Origin: Xanthomonas vesicatoria ATCC 35937
GTDB lineage: Bacteria; Pseudomonadota; Gammaproteobacteria; Xanthomonadales; Xanthomonadaceae
NCBI RefSeq assembly: GCF_001908725.1
Contig: NZ_CP018726.1
Coordinates: 1 to 64,000 of the forward strand
Reading direction: 5' to 3'
DNA: 64,000 nt
Shown here: piece by piece, positions 17,603 through 26,276 of the stretch
Layout of the letters: every line of letters begins with the position of its first letter
How positions within the stretch are numbered: position 1 is the first letter of the stretch
Notes under the pieces: model-generated
The model's database searches: none
The model's input: only the letters and a program-made list of their open reading frames with translations
What the model was told of the DNA's origin: nothing
Program-made: the position numbers and the translations under genes

Positions 17603-18730
17603 ATGACGCCGAAGACCTTATGGAAATCTATCCAGGATCAGGCATTTAAGGGCCGAGATCCCAACTGGATCGCAACAAACATCACCCCACTTCAGCCTTG
17701 GATTGAAGACGACTCCTTCATCCTGTTCGCGCCGAACGTGTTTGTCTCAGAGGTCATTGCCAGCGTTGCCCCAGAGATCAGAGCCGCCCTACCTGTAGGG
17801 ATACGAGACTTTGTAATAACCATTGGGGAGCCACCCAAACCCGGGGAAACTCCTCGTCATGCGGCTGAGTCGAACACGTCGACAGTGCCGTCTAAGCACG
17901 TTGCAGCGGTTCCGCCGACTTCACCGCGGAAGAAGCAGATTTCCCAGCAAGCTCAAGTGGAAGGCATGCTGTCGAACATCTGGCCTCGTGACATGCGGGC
18001 TATGCCTGCTGACTTCCTGCGAAGCTCACTCTTCACGATTAACCGTTACGGGCTACAAGCCAAACGACCAATGCGTTCGCAAACTCTGCTGTTCAGCATG
18101 TCGAATTTCGAAATCCGGGTAACAGGCGCTGAGACGAACGTCTTTGATGCAGAGGTGCATGCGCAAATCCTTCACTACGCACGAAACCAGCCCTTCGGAA
18201 CAACAATCTGGTTTTCGCTACGGGAGCTCTGCACGGATTTGGACCTCAGCACCAGCGGTGAGAGCATCCAGCGAGTGCGCGAATCACTTCATCGCCTGCA
18301 CGACACTCGTATCGTAATCAGCCGCAAAGGTGCCGATGAGAAGACGGCGATTTCCGGGAACTTGATCGCCTCCTTCTCTTACAAGGAAACGAAAGATGCA
18401 GAACGTTGGCGCGTCGAAATTGGCACCCATATGTTGGAGCTGCTTGGGCCAGGGGTTCAGACCCGGTACCTCCTGGAGATGGACCGAGCGTTAAAGTCGA
18501 GCCTGGCTCGATACCTGCTTCGCTTTTATTCATCGCACACGAAGCACGTTTACCCCATCAAAGTGGAAACAATGCGGAGTTTTACAGGTACTAACATGAG
18601 CCTTCGCGAGTTTCGCCGGGCTTTGAAAAATGCGCTGAACGAACTTTTGGCCGTAAACGCAATCAGCTCTTGGGAAATCGAAGACGACAAGATCAAAGTC
18701 GAAAAGGAACCCTACAAGCAACTGACTTGA
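17603..18730 (+). CDS. TrfA-like replication initiator with a DnaA-like N-terminal domain
   Basis: Likely binds the iterons at 19718-20218 and starts plasmid replication. The 375-residue product has two parts. Residues 1-75 (LWKSIQDQAF, then NWIATNITPLQPWIEDDSF and LFAPNVFVSEVI) match the plan of DnaA domain I, which in DnaA contacts the helicase DnaB. Residues 75-115 are a linker. Residues 130-375 follow TrfA of IncP plasmids: ADFLRSSLFTINRYGL, a QILHYARNQPFGTTIWFSL stretch, ELCTDLDLSTSGESIQR, then a winged-helix-like second half (LARYLLRFYSSHTKHVYPIK and FRRALKNALNELLAVNAI). Terminator follows directly. The TrfA match is good; the domain I match is by eye. Confidence 0.75.
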   Translation: MTPKTLWKSIQDQAFKGRDPNWIATNITPLQPWIEDDSFILFAPNVFVSEVIASVAPEIRAALPVGIRDFVITIGEPPKPGETPRHAAESNTSTVPSKHVAAVPPTSPRKKQISQQAQVEGMLSNIWPRDMRAMPADFLRSSLFTINRYGLQAKRPMRSQTLLFSMSNFEIRVTGAETNVFDAEVHAQILHYARNQPFGTTIWFSLRELCTDLDLSTSGESIQRVRESLHRLHDTRIVISRKGADEKTAISGNLIASFSYKETKDAERWRVEIGTHMLELLGPGVQTRYLLEMDRALKSSLARYLLRFYSSHTKHVYPIKVETMRSFTGTNMSLREFRRALKNALNELLAVNAISSWEIEDDKIKVEKEPYKQLT

Positions 18731-18760
18731 GCTCTGTTCCACTGGATCCGCTTAACTATC

Positions 18761-18790
18761 GCCCCGAGCAGGAATTTTGGGGCTTTTTTG
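18761..18790 (+). terminator. Rho-independent terminator of the initiator gene
   Basis: GCCCC/GGGGC stem with an AT-rich loop, then six T (18784-18789), 30 bp after the initiator stop. Confidence 0.8.
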
Positions 18791-19717
18791 TTTCGAAATA
18801 CTTGGGTTTGCGGAACCATGTTCTCCATTACTGGGACTGACCACCACGGGTGGAAGATCCCCTACACAGGTACTCCGGCATTACCTGCCCAGAGTAGCCA
18901 CAAGTCGCAGAGCAAACCACGAAGAATCCGTTGATGGGCCCACCTCACGGCTGGCCATGCCGCATTCCTTTCCACTAAGACAAATGAAAGGACCTGCTAA
19001 CTGATCGTGACGTTTCAGATCGTCGTGAAGCTTGCTGCAGCAGACACTACGTCCCCAGTTGGTGTGCCTTAATGGCCTGCACTATCTGGCCGAGCTAGAG
19101 CCTGGGCTTCCTCACAACTGGCAGGAAATGACCCACCGTGGCAATAGCTGAGTTGGGCACCACAATGCTGGCTATCTCCGAATACAAGCGTCAGTCGCCG
19201 GCGGCCGGTATGTCGATTTCGATGGCGGTGGCTGGCTGTGTCCATTTGGCGATCGACAAGCATTCACGCCTTCGATGCATCGAGACATACAGCGGAGAAC
19301 GGTTAAGTACGATCGGCGCCTCCGTGCGGCATCCGCGCCTGCGCTACCCACGGCCAGGCCTGCTACAAGCCCCGTACGTTCCTGGTGCGTGGTACGCCAG
19401 CTCTGCATGCGTCACCGTCGCAACAAACCATGCGTAATTGGGCCACATCAAAGCCCAACGACGGATGCTTAATAGCAAGCGTGAGCGCCCCCGTACACGT
19501 CATTCGTCAGCGCCTGGCATGCGCTAAAGCATTCCCCGTTTAGCAGCTTCAACACAACCGCATCCCCTCTTGCCGGTCTCGGATGTCTGCCTCTCCTCTC
19601 CTATGCCTCTTTGAACACCACCCTGAGCCGATCGGCTAACTTTGTAAGCAACAGCGAAGGGACTCGGTCGGTCACTATGGCAGCCGAGGAATTAAAGCTT
19701 TCTCTGTGATTGCCAAG
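18791..19717. other. Gene-poor region between initiator and origin
   Basis: No open frame here looks like a protein: short, no ribosome sites, no family features. I see no long repeat either. It may be decayed sequence or part of the replication-control region. Confidence 0.4.
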
Positions 19718-20218
19718 GTGTGGAGTAATCGTCGCAGTGCATCAGCTCGTGTCTCGCCGCAGGCGTGGAGAAATCGTCGCACTACGGTGTCCACCTAGCC
19801 CGAATTCCAGGCCCCAAAATATATGAAAAGCGTGGAGAAATCGTCGCACCTCAGCCCCGACAGCATGTCGACAACGCCACACATGCCGGTGGTGAGCCCA
19901 ATTGATAGCTAGACCGTCCCAGACAGGGCAGGGGACGAGGCAATACAAGCAGCTCGTGCTCTTCTCCATGTCACGGGAAACTTGACGACCGTCATGTTTT
20001 GAATACAAGGAATTGGGAGGGTCTGAAGCACCCAAAAGCCGCTAGTTGCAGCGATGCCGCGACGATTTCTCCACACCAGAAGATGGATCAGGGTGCACGA
20101 TTCCCCATAGGGGCGACGATTATTCCACGGCCCTGCGATGGTTAATCCACGGGCATGCGACGAATTCCCCACGGACCTGCGACGCTTATTCCACACTAGT
20201 GCGATAGTTACTCCACAG
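19718..20218. other. oriV: Iteron origin of replication (oriV)
   Basis: Nine copies of a 19-bp unit, TGCGACGATTTCTCCACGC or its reverse. Three point one way (19718-19736, 19763-19781, 19830-19848; spaced 45 and 67 bp) and six the other way (20058-20076, then five starting at 20112, 20134, 20156, 20178 and 20200). The last five have an exact 22-bp period, two helical turns, so an initiator would bind them on one DNA face. A degenerate extra copy may lie near 20094. The 3' end of each unit (TTNTCCACA-like) resembles a DnaA box. Iterons plus a TrfA-like initiator 1 kb away make this the probable vegetative origin. Confidence 0.85.
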
Positions 20219-21297
20219 CAGCGAACCGGCAAGCCAAGTGCCGCAAGCCTTTCCAGGCATTCTTGGGCTCGGCTAGCAGTCTTTTAGCTTTTGATCTAGC
20301 AACTCTATAAGCAGCTCTTAAGCTACGCCAAGAGCAGATATGCAAAAGCCGTACGTCAAAAACACCGGCTACCTCAAGACCCACTCGCCTGGTTGAAACG
20401 GCGAAAAAAGATCAACGCGGCCCCATGTAACAAGCGGAAGAATTGCAGAACATCCGGAGTCGGAAAAAAGGGCCGCTAAGCCCTGACGTGCCCCGACGTT
20501 GAGAACACCCACTGGCTTGAAAGAACCTCAGCCACGCCAACGCTACCCGGGGAACTAGTGCTGTTAATTGCCATTGATTCCGGTTGCCATCAGCAAAAGG
20601 CCTGCACGGCCAGACCGCATTGGGCCATGAGGTGCGTTACCAACTGCAGACGGAATGCCTGGGCGCAAAGACAAACCAACGACTAGGCGATTTCAAGACG
20701 TACGAAATCATCAAGAAGCAGCATGTGTGTACCGACAGCATTCAAGAACATCGATCCAGTCCAGGTGCCCGTCACACTCTAACTGACATCGGCTTGCCGG
20801 CGCTGCCACTAGTAAATCTGCCGCACAGACATCACTGCATGCGATGGTCTGTGCCGACAGGGCCCCCGACCGTCTCGGAACGCATCGCTGGCCAGACAAG
20901 ATGTCTCCAGGGTACAGATGCCAGTTACTTCGCCAAATCCATCGGCTCAAAGACGATAGCCAGCTCCAGCCGGTCCTTCTGACCATCTGCACCTCGGCGC
21001 ATTGGCTCAGCCGAGCGCGTCATCCAATTCTCTCGGGGTTAGGTACACACGCCGACGCAGCTCCATCTAATTCGCCAATGACGCGAACCTGGCTTACAGA
21101 TTACGCATCCTGCTGGGAGGTTCGGACTGTGAAGGCGAGGGCTCGTTTAGGGGCACGATTCCTCATCAGTCCCGGTGGGTAAGGATTACAGCTGGCTGCG
21201 GCTAAGCGTGAACACCTGGCTCGCCAGGACGAGCTGTGATGGAAACGTCCTGCGACGCGGCGAGAGCCCCGCAAACGATGCAGTGAACACGCAAAAT
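20219..21297. other. Non-coding region beside the origin
   Basis: About 20270-20350 is relatively AT-rich, with short CTTTTAGCT-type and TCTTAAGCT-type elements, and is a candidate duplex-unwinding segment next to the tandem iterons. The rest has only short open frames without ribosome sites (for example 20584-20982) that resemble nothing I know. Confidence 0.35.
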
Positions 21298-21459
21298 TGT
21301 TCCCCAGGAACAAATTGGCGCGCCATCGTATTCCTATAATGTTCCTGAGGAACAAAAGCAGGGAGAAGTGTCGGGTCCGCAGAGCAAGCATTGGCACATA
21401 ATGTTCCCCAGGAACACAATGCGGATGATTCAACTCCACTATAATGTTCCTGAGGAACA
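21298..21459 (+). promoter_or_regulatory. Four palindromic operators with overlapping -10 boxes
   Basis: Near-perfect 15-bp palindromes at 21298-21312 and 21402-21416 (TGTTCCCCAGGAACA) and at 21340-21354 and 21445-21459 (TGTTCCTGAGGAACA). Centre spacing is 42, 62 and 43 bp, close to whole helical turns. TATAAT precedes and shares its last T with the second and fourth copies (21335-21340, 21440-21445), and CATAAT with the third. A bound repressor would block RNA polymerase directly. The next gene, 16 bp away, is the likely source of that repressor. Confidence 0.75.
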
Positions 21460-21475
21460 ATAGAGGAGTATCGCG

Positions 21476-21967
21476 GTGGCCAAAGGACGAACCTCCGACG
21501 TCGAACGTGTCAAAGGCCAGCTACTGACCAAGGCGAAACAGCGCGAGATCGCTAGCGACATGGGTATGTCTAGGTCGCGCGTAGCCAACATTGCCCGAAT
21601 CTCTAGGAAAGCTAGGCCTGAATGGCTTCAGTGGGTGGACGTAGGACGGTTGAAACTGAAGCACGTCGAGTACGTGCTAGCTCTCAGAGCGGATCTCGCG
21701 GAAGAGCTCTTACGTAGAGCAATGGCACGAGGATGGTCCACCGAGACTCTCCGACGCGAGGTCATGAAAGCCAAGGGCCGCCGCCTCTTGGAGGAGGCAA
21801 GCAAGGATCCCAATGTAGCCAGCCTGGAACGAAAGCTCACGGACACGTTTGGATCGGGCGTAACGATCGAAACTAGGCCTGGAATGGGTGGAACGCTTAC
21901 GTTCAGTTTTACGGACAACGACGTGCTCGATGGATTGCTGGAGCAAATGGGCTATCGAGAGGACTGA
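21476..21967 (+). CDS. Small ParB-like helix-turn-helix regulator
   Basis: A 163-residue protein starting at GTG 21476 (AGAGGAG upstream). The N-terminal part has a helix-turn-helix (KAKQREIASDMGMSRSRVAN, about 19-38) and continues like the ParB/KorB DNA-binding core. The C-terminus, LERKLTDTFGSGVTIETRPG then GTLTFSFTDNDVLDGLLEQM, matches the short C-terminal module of chromosomal ParB proteins. The ParB N-domain with the CTPase GHRR box is missing. It therefore looks like a stand-alone regulator that binds the TGTTCC palindromes in front of it and represses itself and perhaps other plasmid promoters. Confidence 0.65.
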   Translation: MAKGRTSDVERVKGQLLTKAKQREIASDMGMSRSRVANIARISRKARPEWLQWVDVGRLKLKHVEYVLALRADLAEELLRRAMARGWSTETLRREVMKAKGRRLLEEASKDPNVASLERKLTDTFGSGVTIETRPGMGGTLTFSFTDNDVLDGLLEQMGYRED

Positions 21968-22010
21968 TTTGGGAGACAGGGCTCTGAGCGCAGTGTGGGT
22001 AGCAGTCCAA

Positions 22011-22026
22011 GGGGGCCGAAGCCCCC
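22011..22026. terminator. Hairpin between convergent genes
   Basis: GGGGGC-CGAA-GCCCCC between the regulator (+) and the ParM operon (-). There is no clear T run on either side, so termination is uncertain. Confidence 0.5.
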
Positions 22027-22045
22027 TGTACATTCGCCCTGGAGT

Positions 22046-22504
22046 TCAACCGAAACTGGCCGCGAACTCTAGAGTGTCGTCGTCGACCAACGGGGTGACT
22101 GGTCCCGTTTGATGTTCGGCGATCGCCGCATGCACCGATAGTTCGAGTGCTGCGTCCTGCACGGCCACGACGCTCGCAGCAGAAGCGGGCGGAAGCGGGG
22201 CGGTGTCAATCAGGCGGGCCTGATCCAGGCTAACCAGAGCAGCTGCCCTAATTTCCAGGCCGGCTGCCATTTCAACTGGAAGCATCAGCCGATAGCCGTC
22301 GCCGGAGGCCTCCAGGCGAAAGCCGCGACGCTCCAGCTCGGCCCCGAGCGTGGCCAGCTCCTTGAAGCGCCGGCCCCTCGCTCGTGCCTTGAAAGGCCGA
22401 AGGGCATCTAGAAGCACATGATCAGACGGCAGCCACCGAACCAGGAGGGAGGTTCGGGGGGGCTGCTTGCTGTCGTCACTCTGACTCGGAAGGTAGCCGC
22501 GCAT
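22046..22504 (-). CDS. Probable ParR-like partner of the actin-type partition protein
   Basis: No family recognised. 152 residues, 8 bp after the ParM-like gene on the same strand, which is where ParR or StbB adaptors are encoded. An N-terminal basic region (LLVRWLPSDHVLLDALRPFK, then ARARGRRFKELATLGAELER) could bind DNA, and the acidic C-terminus (VTPLVDDDTLEFAASFG) could contact the actin filament, as in ParR. The functional call rests on position and charge pattern only. Confidence 0.5.
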   Translation of the reverse strand: MRGYLPSQSDDSKQPPRTSLLVRWLPSDHVLLDALRPFKARARGRRFKELATLGAELERRGFRLEASGDGYRLMLPVEMAAGLEIRAAALVSLDQARLIDTAPLPPASAASVVAVQDAALELSVHAAIAEHQTGPVTPLVDDDTLEFAASFG

Positions 22505-22512
22505 GCCCTTAC

Positions 22513-23577
22513 TCAGGCCGCCGCCTGGCTTGTGGCAGCACTGGCCTGGGCCTTCTGCTGAGCCGAGATCTTATGGTGTGCCAAGTGCTGAAAGCCCCGG
22601 GCATTGGCCATGACCGGCTCACGACTCAGCGCAACCTTTGAGTGAGGGAAGAACTGCTCGGCGGCCCTTTTGTACAGGGATCCGCCACCTCCGGTAAGGA
22701 CGACCAGGTTCGGAAAGTCCTCCTCATGGCGCTGCATACGCACCACGTCATTCAACACCTTCGGTGCAATCTCCTCTGCCGCGGTTTCCATCCACTCACC
22801 GACATGCAGGGAAACCTGACCCCAGTTCAGCGTCTCCTCGCCGCTGCGGAACGCTGACTCCAAGCGGGCAGCAGAAATCGGGCGTTCGTACTTCATGCCG
22901 ATCAGCGCCGCAGCCTTCTCCAGCAGAACAGAGGTGGCATTGAGCGACGAACCACTGGAGCGGTCAAGCACCGCGTTGTCGATGACGCGAACCCAATCCA
23001 CGCTGAAGTAGCCAACGTCGATAACCAGGGTGGGTGAACCCTTGGAGGGCTTTAGATCCGGGCTGCGCGCCAAGATATCCATGTAGGCACCGGCTGCCTG
23101 TGGCACGACCGTCGTGGCCTTGACCTTGATCGAGGTGGTCGAATTGATCCAGTGGGTGCCGGTCATGGTGTTGCAAATCTGCGTCCGTAAGGCGACGCCG
23201 TTATGGCCGTAGTACTGGGCCACAGGAATGCCGGTGTACAGCATGTCGACCTCGGTCAGGCCAGCCTTGACGAGTGCGCCGATCATCAGTGCCTTGTACT
23301 CGTTCGTGGCCGGGTAGTTCTCGTGCGTCGGACGTGAGAAGCCCTGCAGGTGCGAAGGCTCCATGCCGGCTGCCCACGCCTGGCCGTCGATAGACACGAT
23401 CACGCCGTCGCGAATATCGTAGCCACCGACGATTTTCTTCGGCGCCTGCTCTAGAGGAACGGCGCCGATGGGCATGGTCAGCTCGCGCAGGATGGGTTCT
23501 CCAGCGGCGCGAGCGCTCAGCTTGACGTTGCCGTATCCAACATCGAGTCCGGCCGCGGTAAAGGGGAAAGCGCTCAT
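22513..23577 (-). CDS. parM: ParM/StbA-type actin-like partition ATPase
   Basis: Actin-fold ATPase whose filaments push plasmid copies apart. The 354-residue product has phosphate motif 1 (AGLDVGYGNVKL, about 9-20), a conserved KALMIGALVKAG, phosphate motif 2 (LVIDVGYFSVDWVR, about 186-199) and the adenosine motif (VLTGGGGSLYKRA, about 305-317). Length and motif spacing fit ParM/Alp proteins. It is the first gene of a two-gene operon, with repeats upstream (23760-23974) that could be its centromere. It is the second partition system here besides parAB. Confidence 0.85.
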   Translation of the reverse strand: MSAFPFTAAGLDVGYGNVKLSARAAGEPILRELTMPIGAVPLEQAPKKIVGGYDIRDGVIVSIDGQAWAAGMEPSHLQGFSRPTHENYPATNEYKALMIGALVKAGLTEVDMLYTGIPVAQYYGHNGVALRTQICNTMTGTHWINSTTSIKVKATTVVPQAAGAYMDILARSPDLKPSKGSPTLVIDVGYFSVDWVRVIDNAVLDRSSGSSLNATSVLLEKAAALIGMKYERPISAARLESAFRSGEETLNWGQVSLHVGEWMETAAEEIAPKVLNDVVRMQRHEEDFPNLVVLTGGGGSLYKRAAEQFFPHSKVALSREPVMANARGFQHLAHHKISAQQKAQASAATSQAAA

Positions 23578-23759
23578 TGCAACTACTCCGTGTGGGCGGG
23601 GAATTCCGCTTTTCAGTCACATGGGTAGCGTTGACTGCTCAATATGCGCGCGTAAGTAGGGTTGCAGGGTGTTTCAAAAAAATCTCGACTCTTCCGTCTC
23701 GATCAAAACGTCAGAATCACGGCATGAGTCATAATTCGCAGGCGTTTCGGCGTTCTGAG

Positions 23760-23974
23760 AATCTGTACTTCGGGCACAAAAAGTGCAGATTCCAACGTGG
23801 CTTCTAATCTGGCGGCAGGCGAAACTGCACTTTTAAAGCGGGACAACTCACCGCGGAATGCGCCAAATTCTTTGCTGCACAAAGCTATGGCGGCAAACGG
23901 AAATCTGTACTTCGCCGGTCACTCGTCAACCAGGAGCGGACCTGTTCGATGATTGAGAGAGCAGGGGCAGATTT
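23760..23974. repeat. Repeats upstream of parM, candidate centromere
   Basis: AATCTGYACTT occurs directly at 23760-23770 and 23902-23912, inverted at 23781-23791, and in weaker form at 23823-23832 and 23968-23974 (inverted). The first two form an imperfect palindrome. Position, 180-400 bp before parM, fits a parC-like site where the adaptor binds and represses. Confidence 0.45.
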
Positions 23975-24099
23975 CGTCATGCTCCAGCGAAAGCGAGCGA
24001 GGCAGCGCGGAAAAAAGACTTCCCGATCGCTTCAGAAAAGCGAATGAGACAGCACGACCAAGGGATTGAAGCGCTCGCGAGCAGCTAGACGTGGGGAGA

Positions 24100-24316
24100 G
24101 TAATGCGATCCCACTAAATTTAGTGGGGCTGGGCATGCAGTCCACGCGAGTGGGGTAGAGAGGCAGGAGTGGGACTATGAGGCGTTCCCCACTAATAAGA
24201 AAAGGACCGTGATCCATTCCCCACACTAGAGTGTAGAGACGCCAAACGAATCACCCCCAAACCTACCTTACCTTTGCGTTCCTTTAGTGGGATTTTCCTC
24301 AGTCCCACGTAAAGTA
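24100..24316. other. Palindrome-rich region, candidate oriT or operator
   Basis: A perfect 18-bp palindrome, CCCACTAAATTTAGTGGG (24110-24127), is followed over 190 bp by repeated half-sites: AGTGGG or GTGGGG near 24150, 24170 and 24285, and CCCACT or CCCAC near 24188, 24222 and 24303. In SXT and IncA/C elements oriT lies immediately upstream of mobI, and here a MobI-like gene begins at 24327. The repeats could equally be regulator sites. Confidence 0.35.
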
Positions 24317-24326
24317 GATAGATGGG

Positions 24327-25001
24327 ATGAGGACAGAGAACGAACAACACCCGCAACATTTCGACGTCAAGCTGGTCATGGAGCCAGCCGAGACCATAAA
24401 CAACCAGATCGCGGTCATGGAGACGCTCGCAGAGATGCAGGCACAAGACCTGTGCGAGTGGTTCAAAGAGGAGCGGAAAAAAATCCAAGCATTGCTGGGG
24501 GCGGCAACCACCAAGCAGGAATACCGTGAGCGCTTTGCACCCCTGTCGCTCCATGCACGGATGCACAAGGGGACGCTTGAGATCTATTGGTCGGAGATCA
24601 AGGGGAAGACTAAGCCCGATGCGAGCGGCAAGACGGGCTGGTTCAGGACGCGCATGAACAAGGGCAAGCGGCACAGTTACGACGTGAACAAGCTTGCGGC
24701 CAAGGCCCGTGACTACGAACTGCCGCTGGTGCTGGAAGCCGAACGCAGGGCTACTTCGCTTCGGGATTTCTGGTCGAGGGTTGTCTCGCTTCGGCTCGCC
24801 CTGCGAATGATCAACAAGCAGGTAGAGGAGTTGTCAGCCGTGCCCACGCGCGGCACCGACACGGCGGAGGTGACGCAACTGGTTTCGCCAACGGCTGATC
24901 TGGCATCGAACGAGGTGTTGGCGCATGACACTCAGGTCGCAGCGTCCGCAGAATTCCCCCAAAGCGGTTTGGCCCACCATCAGCGAGCGGTGTATGACTG
25001 A
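24327..25001 (+). CDS. MobI-like mobilisation accessory protein
   Basis: Possible relative of MobI, the small protein needed with the relaxase at oriT of SXT and IncA/C elements. 224 residues. The central region (about 70-165) has LSLHARMHKGTLEIYWSEIK, then the basic GWFRTRMNKGKRHSYDVNKL and YELPLVLEAERRATSLRDFW, which follows the pattern of aromatic and basic positions I recall for MobI. The C-terminal 50 residues look disordered. It opens an operon with overlapping genes through to 27976. The start ATG 24327 has only a weak GATGGG ribosome site. I could not test the family match. Confidence 0.45.
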   Translation: MRTENEQHPQHFDVKLVMEPAETINNQIAVMETLAEMQAQDLCEWFKEERKKIQALLGAATTKQEYRERFAPLSLHARMHKGTLEIYWSEIKGKTKPDASGKTGWFRTRMNKGKRHSYDVNKLAAKARDYELPLVLEAERRATSLRDFWSRVVSLRLALRMINKQVEELSAVPTRGTDTAEVTQLVSPTADLASNEVLAHDTQVAASAEFPQSGLAHHQRAVYD

Positions 25002-25281
25002 TACGAAGCCAACGAATGGCCGCCCAGACGATGAGAACCAAGGATTGGATCAGATGCATATCACCGCCACTGCCCACCCAATGACCGCGGCCGACGTCGG
25101 CTTGTGGGATGCGCTCCGTAGCTACCTGAACTTGCCGGTCCCGCTGTCAGCGGTGCTGCGCCGCCCCTATGCGTTCCTTCGCCAGGGCGATGCACCTCCA
25201 GAGAACGCGAATCACAAGTCCGCAACCATTCTTCCGCTGCGCCGTCCCGAAACGACTGCTGGCGACGACAAGGAAACCTGA
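24994..25281 (+). CDS. Unknown small protein in the mobI-like operon
   Basis: Not recognised. The start at ATG 24994 overlaps the preceding stop by 8 nt, giving 95 residues; an inner ATG at 25054 is possible. The only ordered-looking part is LWDALRSYLNLPVPLSAVLR followed by RPYAFLRQGD. The stop overlaps the next gene's ATG (TGATG), so it is coupled to the S49 peptidase. Confidence 0.5.
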   Translation: MTDTKPTNGRPDDENQGLDQMHITATAHPMTAADVGLWDALRSYLNLPVPLSAVLRRPYAFLRQGDAPPENANHKSATILPLRRPETTAGDDKET

Positions 25282-26276
25282 TGAGTAACATGGACGAGAA
25301 AACGCCGGCGTCGAGCCGTAACGTACTGGCAGACCTGGCGCCGGCTATCAAAGATGCGATGTTTGCGCTATCCGCATTGGCCGATACCGCTACTCGAAAC
25401 GAGCGCCGAAAGGGGTACTGGAATGCAGCCAAGTTCGCCGCCCTCGCAGCAGTGTTCGTGTTTGCTGTGCTGGTAAACCTGAATAACTTCCGGCGGTTAT
25501 GGGGCTTGAACGCCGATCCGGTGCGGGACTCGGTAGCACTGATTACGATCAACGGCGGTATCGGCGAGATGGGCAAGGCTTCGGCCACGTCCGTCATCCC
25601 TCTCATCGAGCAGGCCTGTCGAGCAGAGCGAGTGACAGAGGTAGTACTGCTGATCGACTCGCCGGGTGGCTCCCCCACCGACGCCGACCGCATCGTGTCC
25701 GCACTCAAGATTTGCAAGGCAGCTAAGCGACCGGTGATATCGGTGATTGGCTCGATGGGTGCCAGTGCCGCTTACATGATCGCTATGCACACGGACCGGA
25801 TCTACGCCTCCCGATACTCGCTCGTCGGTTCCATCGGCGCCATCACCCGCTACGTGGACGCAAGCGGCCTGGCTCAGCGGTTAGGCCTTGTCGAGCAGGT
25901 GTACAAGTCCGGTCAGTTGAAGGGTGGGCCTTCCACGCTGTCGGGCAGCTCTCCGGAGGACTCAAAATTGATGGCAGAGCTGGTTGTCCAGGTTGCGAGT
26001 GAGTTCTACGGCCAGCTGCAGGCAGCTCGCGGCCCCAGGCTCAAGGGGAGCCGAGAGGACTTGATGTCGGGCCGCATCTGGACAGCGCAGGACGCGGTGG
26101 CCTTGGGGTTGGTCGACGAGATAGCGGTACTGGAAGACCTGAAGCTGACCCGTTTCAAAGACAAGCGGATCTACCAGTACCGCGCGAAGTCGTCCTTCAT
26201 GACAGACATGGGGCTTACTGCTGAAGCTGTGTCGCGATCGTTCGTCGCTGGCGCGAAGCAGGGAGTGATCGAGTGA
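25281..26276 (+). CDS. S49-family membrane peptidase (SohB/SppA-like)
   Basis: Membrane-bound serine protease of the family that degrades signal peptides and membrane-protein fragments. 331 residues with one membrane helix at about 52-70 (AAKFAALAAVFVFAVLVNL) and an S49 domain: VVLLIDSPGGSPTDADRIVS (about 115-134), the nucleophile segment GSMGASAAYMIAMHTDRIYA (catalytic Ser near residue 164) and VYKSGQLKGGPS with the candidate catalytic Lys near 209-214. GRIWTAQDAVALGLVDEI near the end is the usual C-terminal motif. The single-domain form resembles SohB. It is coupled to both neighbours by overlapping codons. Confidence 0.85.
   Translation: MSNMDEKTPASSRNVLADLAPAIKDAMFALSALADTATRNERRKGYWNAAKFAALAAVFVFAVLVNLNNFRRLWGLNADPVRDSVALITINGGIGEMGKASATSVIPLIEQACRAERVTEVVLLIDSPGGSPTDADRIVSALKICKAAKRPVISVIGSMGASAAYMIAMHTDRIYASRYSLVGSIGAITRYVDASGLAQRLGLVEQVYKSGQLKGGPSTLSGSSPEDSKLMAELVVQVASEFYGQLQAARGPRLKGSREDLMSGRIWTAQDAVALGLVDEIAVLEDLKLTRFKDKRIYQYRAKSSFMTDMGLTAEAVSRSFVAGAKQGVIE

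Noticed and set aside
20405..20450. TGTAACAAG near 20425 as another activator box
   Set aside because: Only part of the core matches, the upstream half is missing, and no gene starts within reach.
20584..20982. 132-codon frame in the gene desert
   Set aside because: No ribosome site, no family resemblance, odd composition. I treated the region as non-coding.
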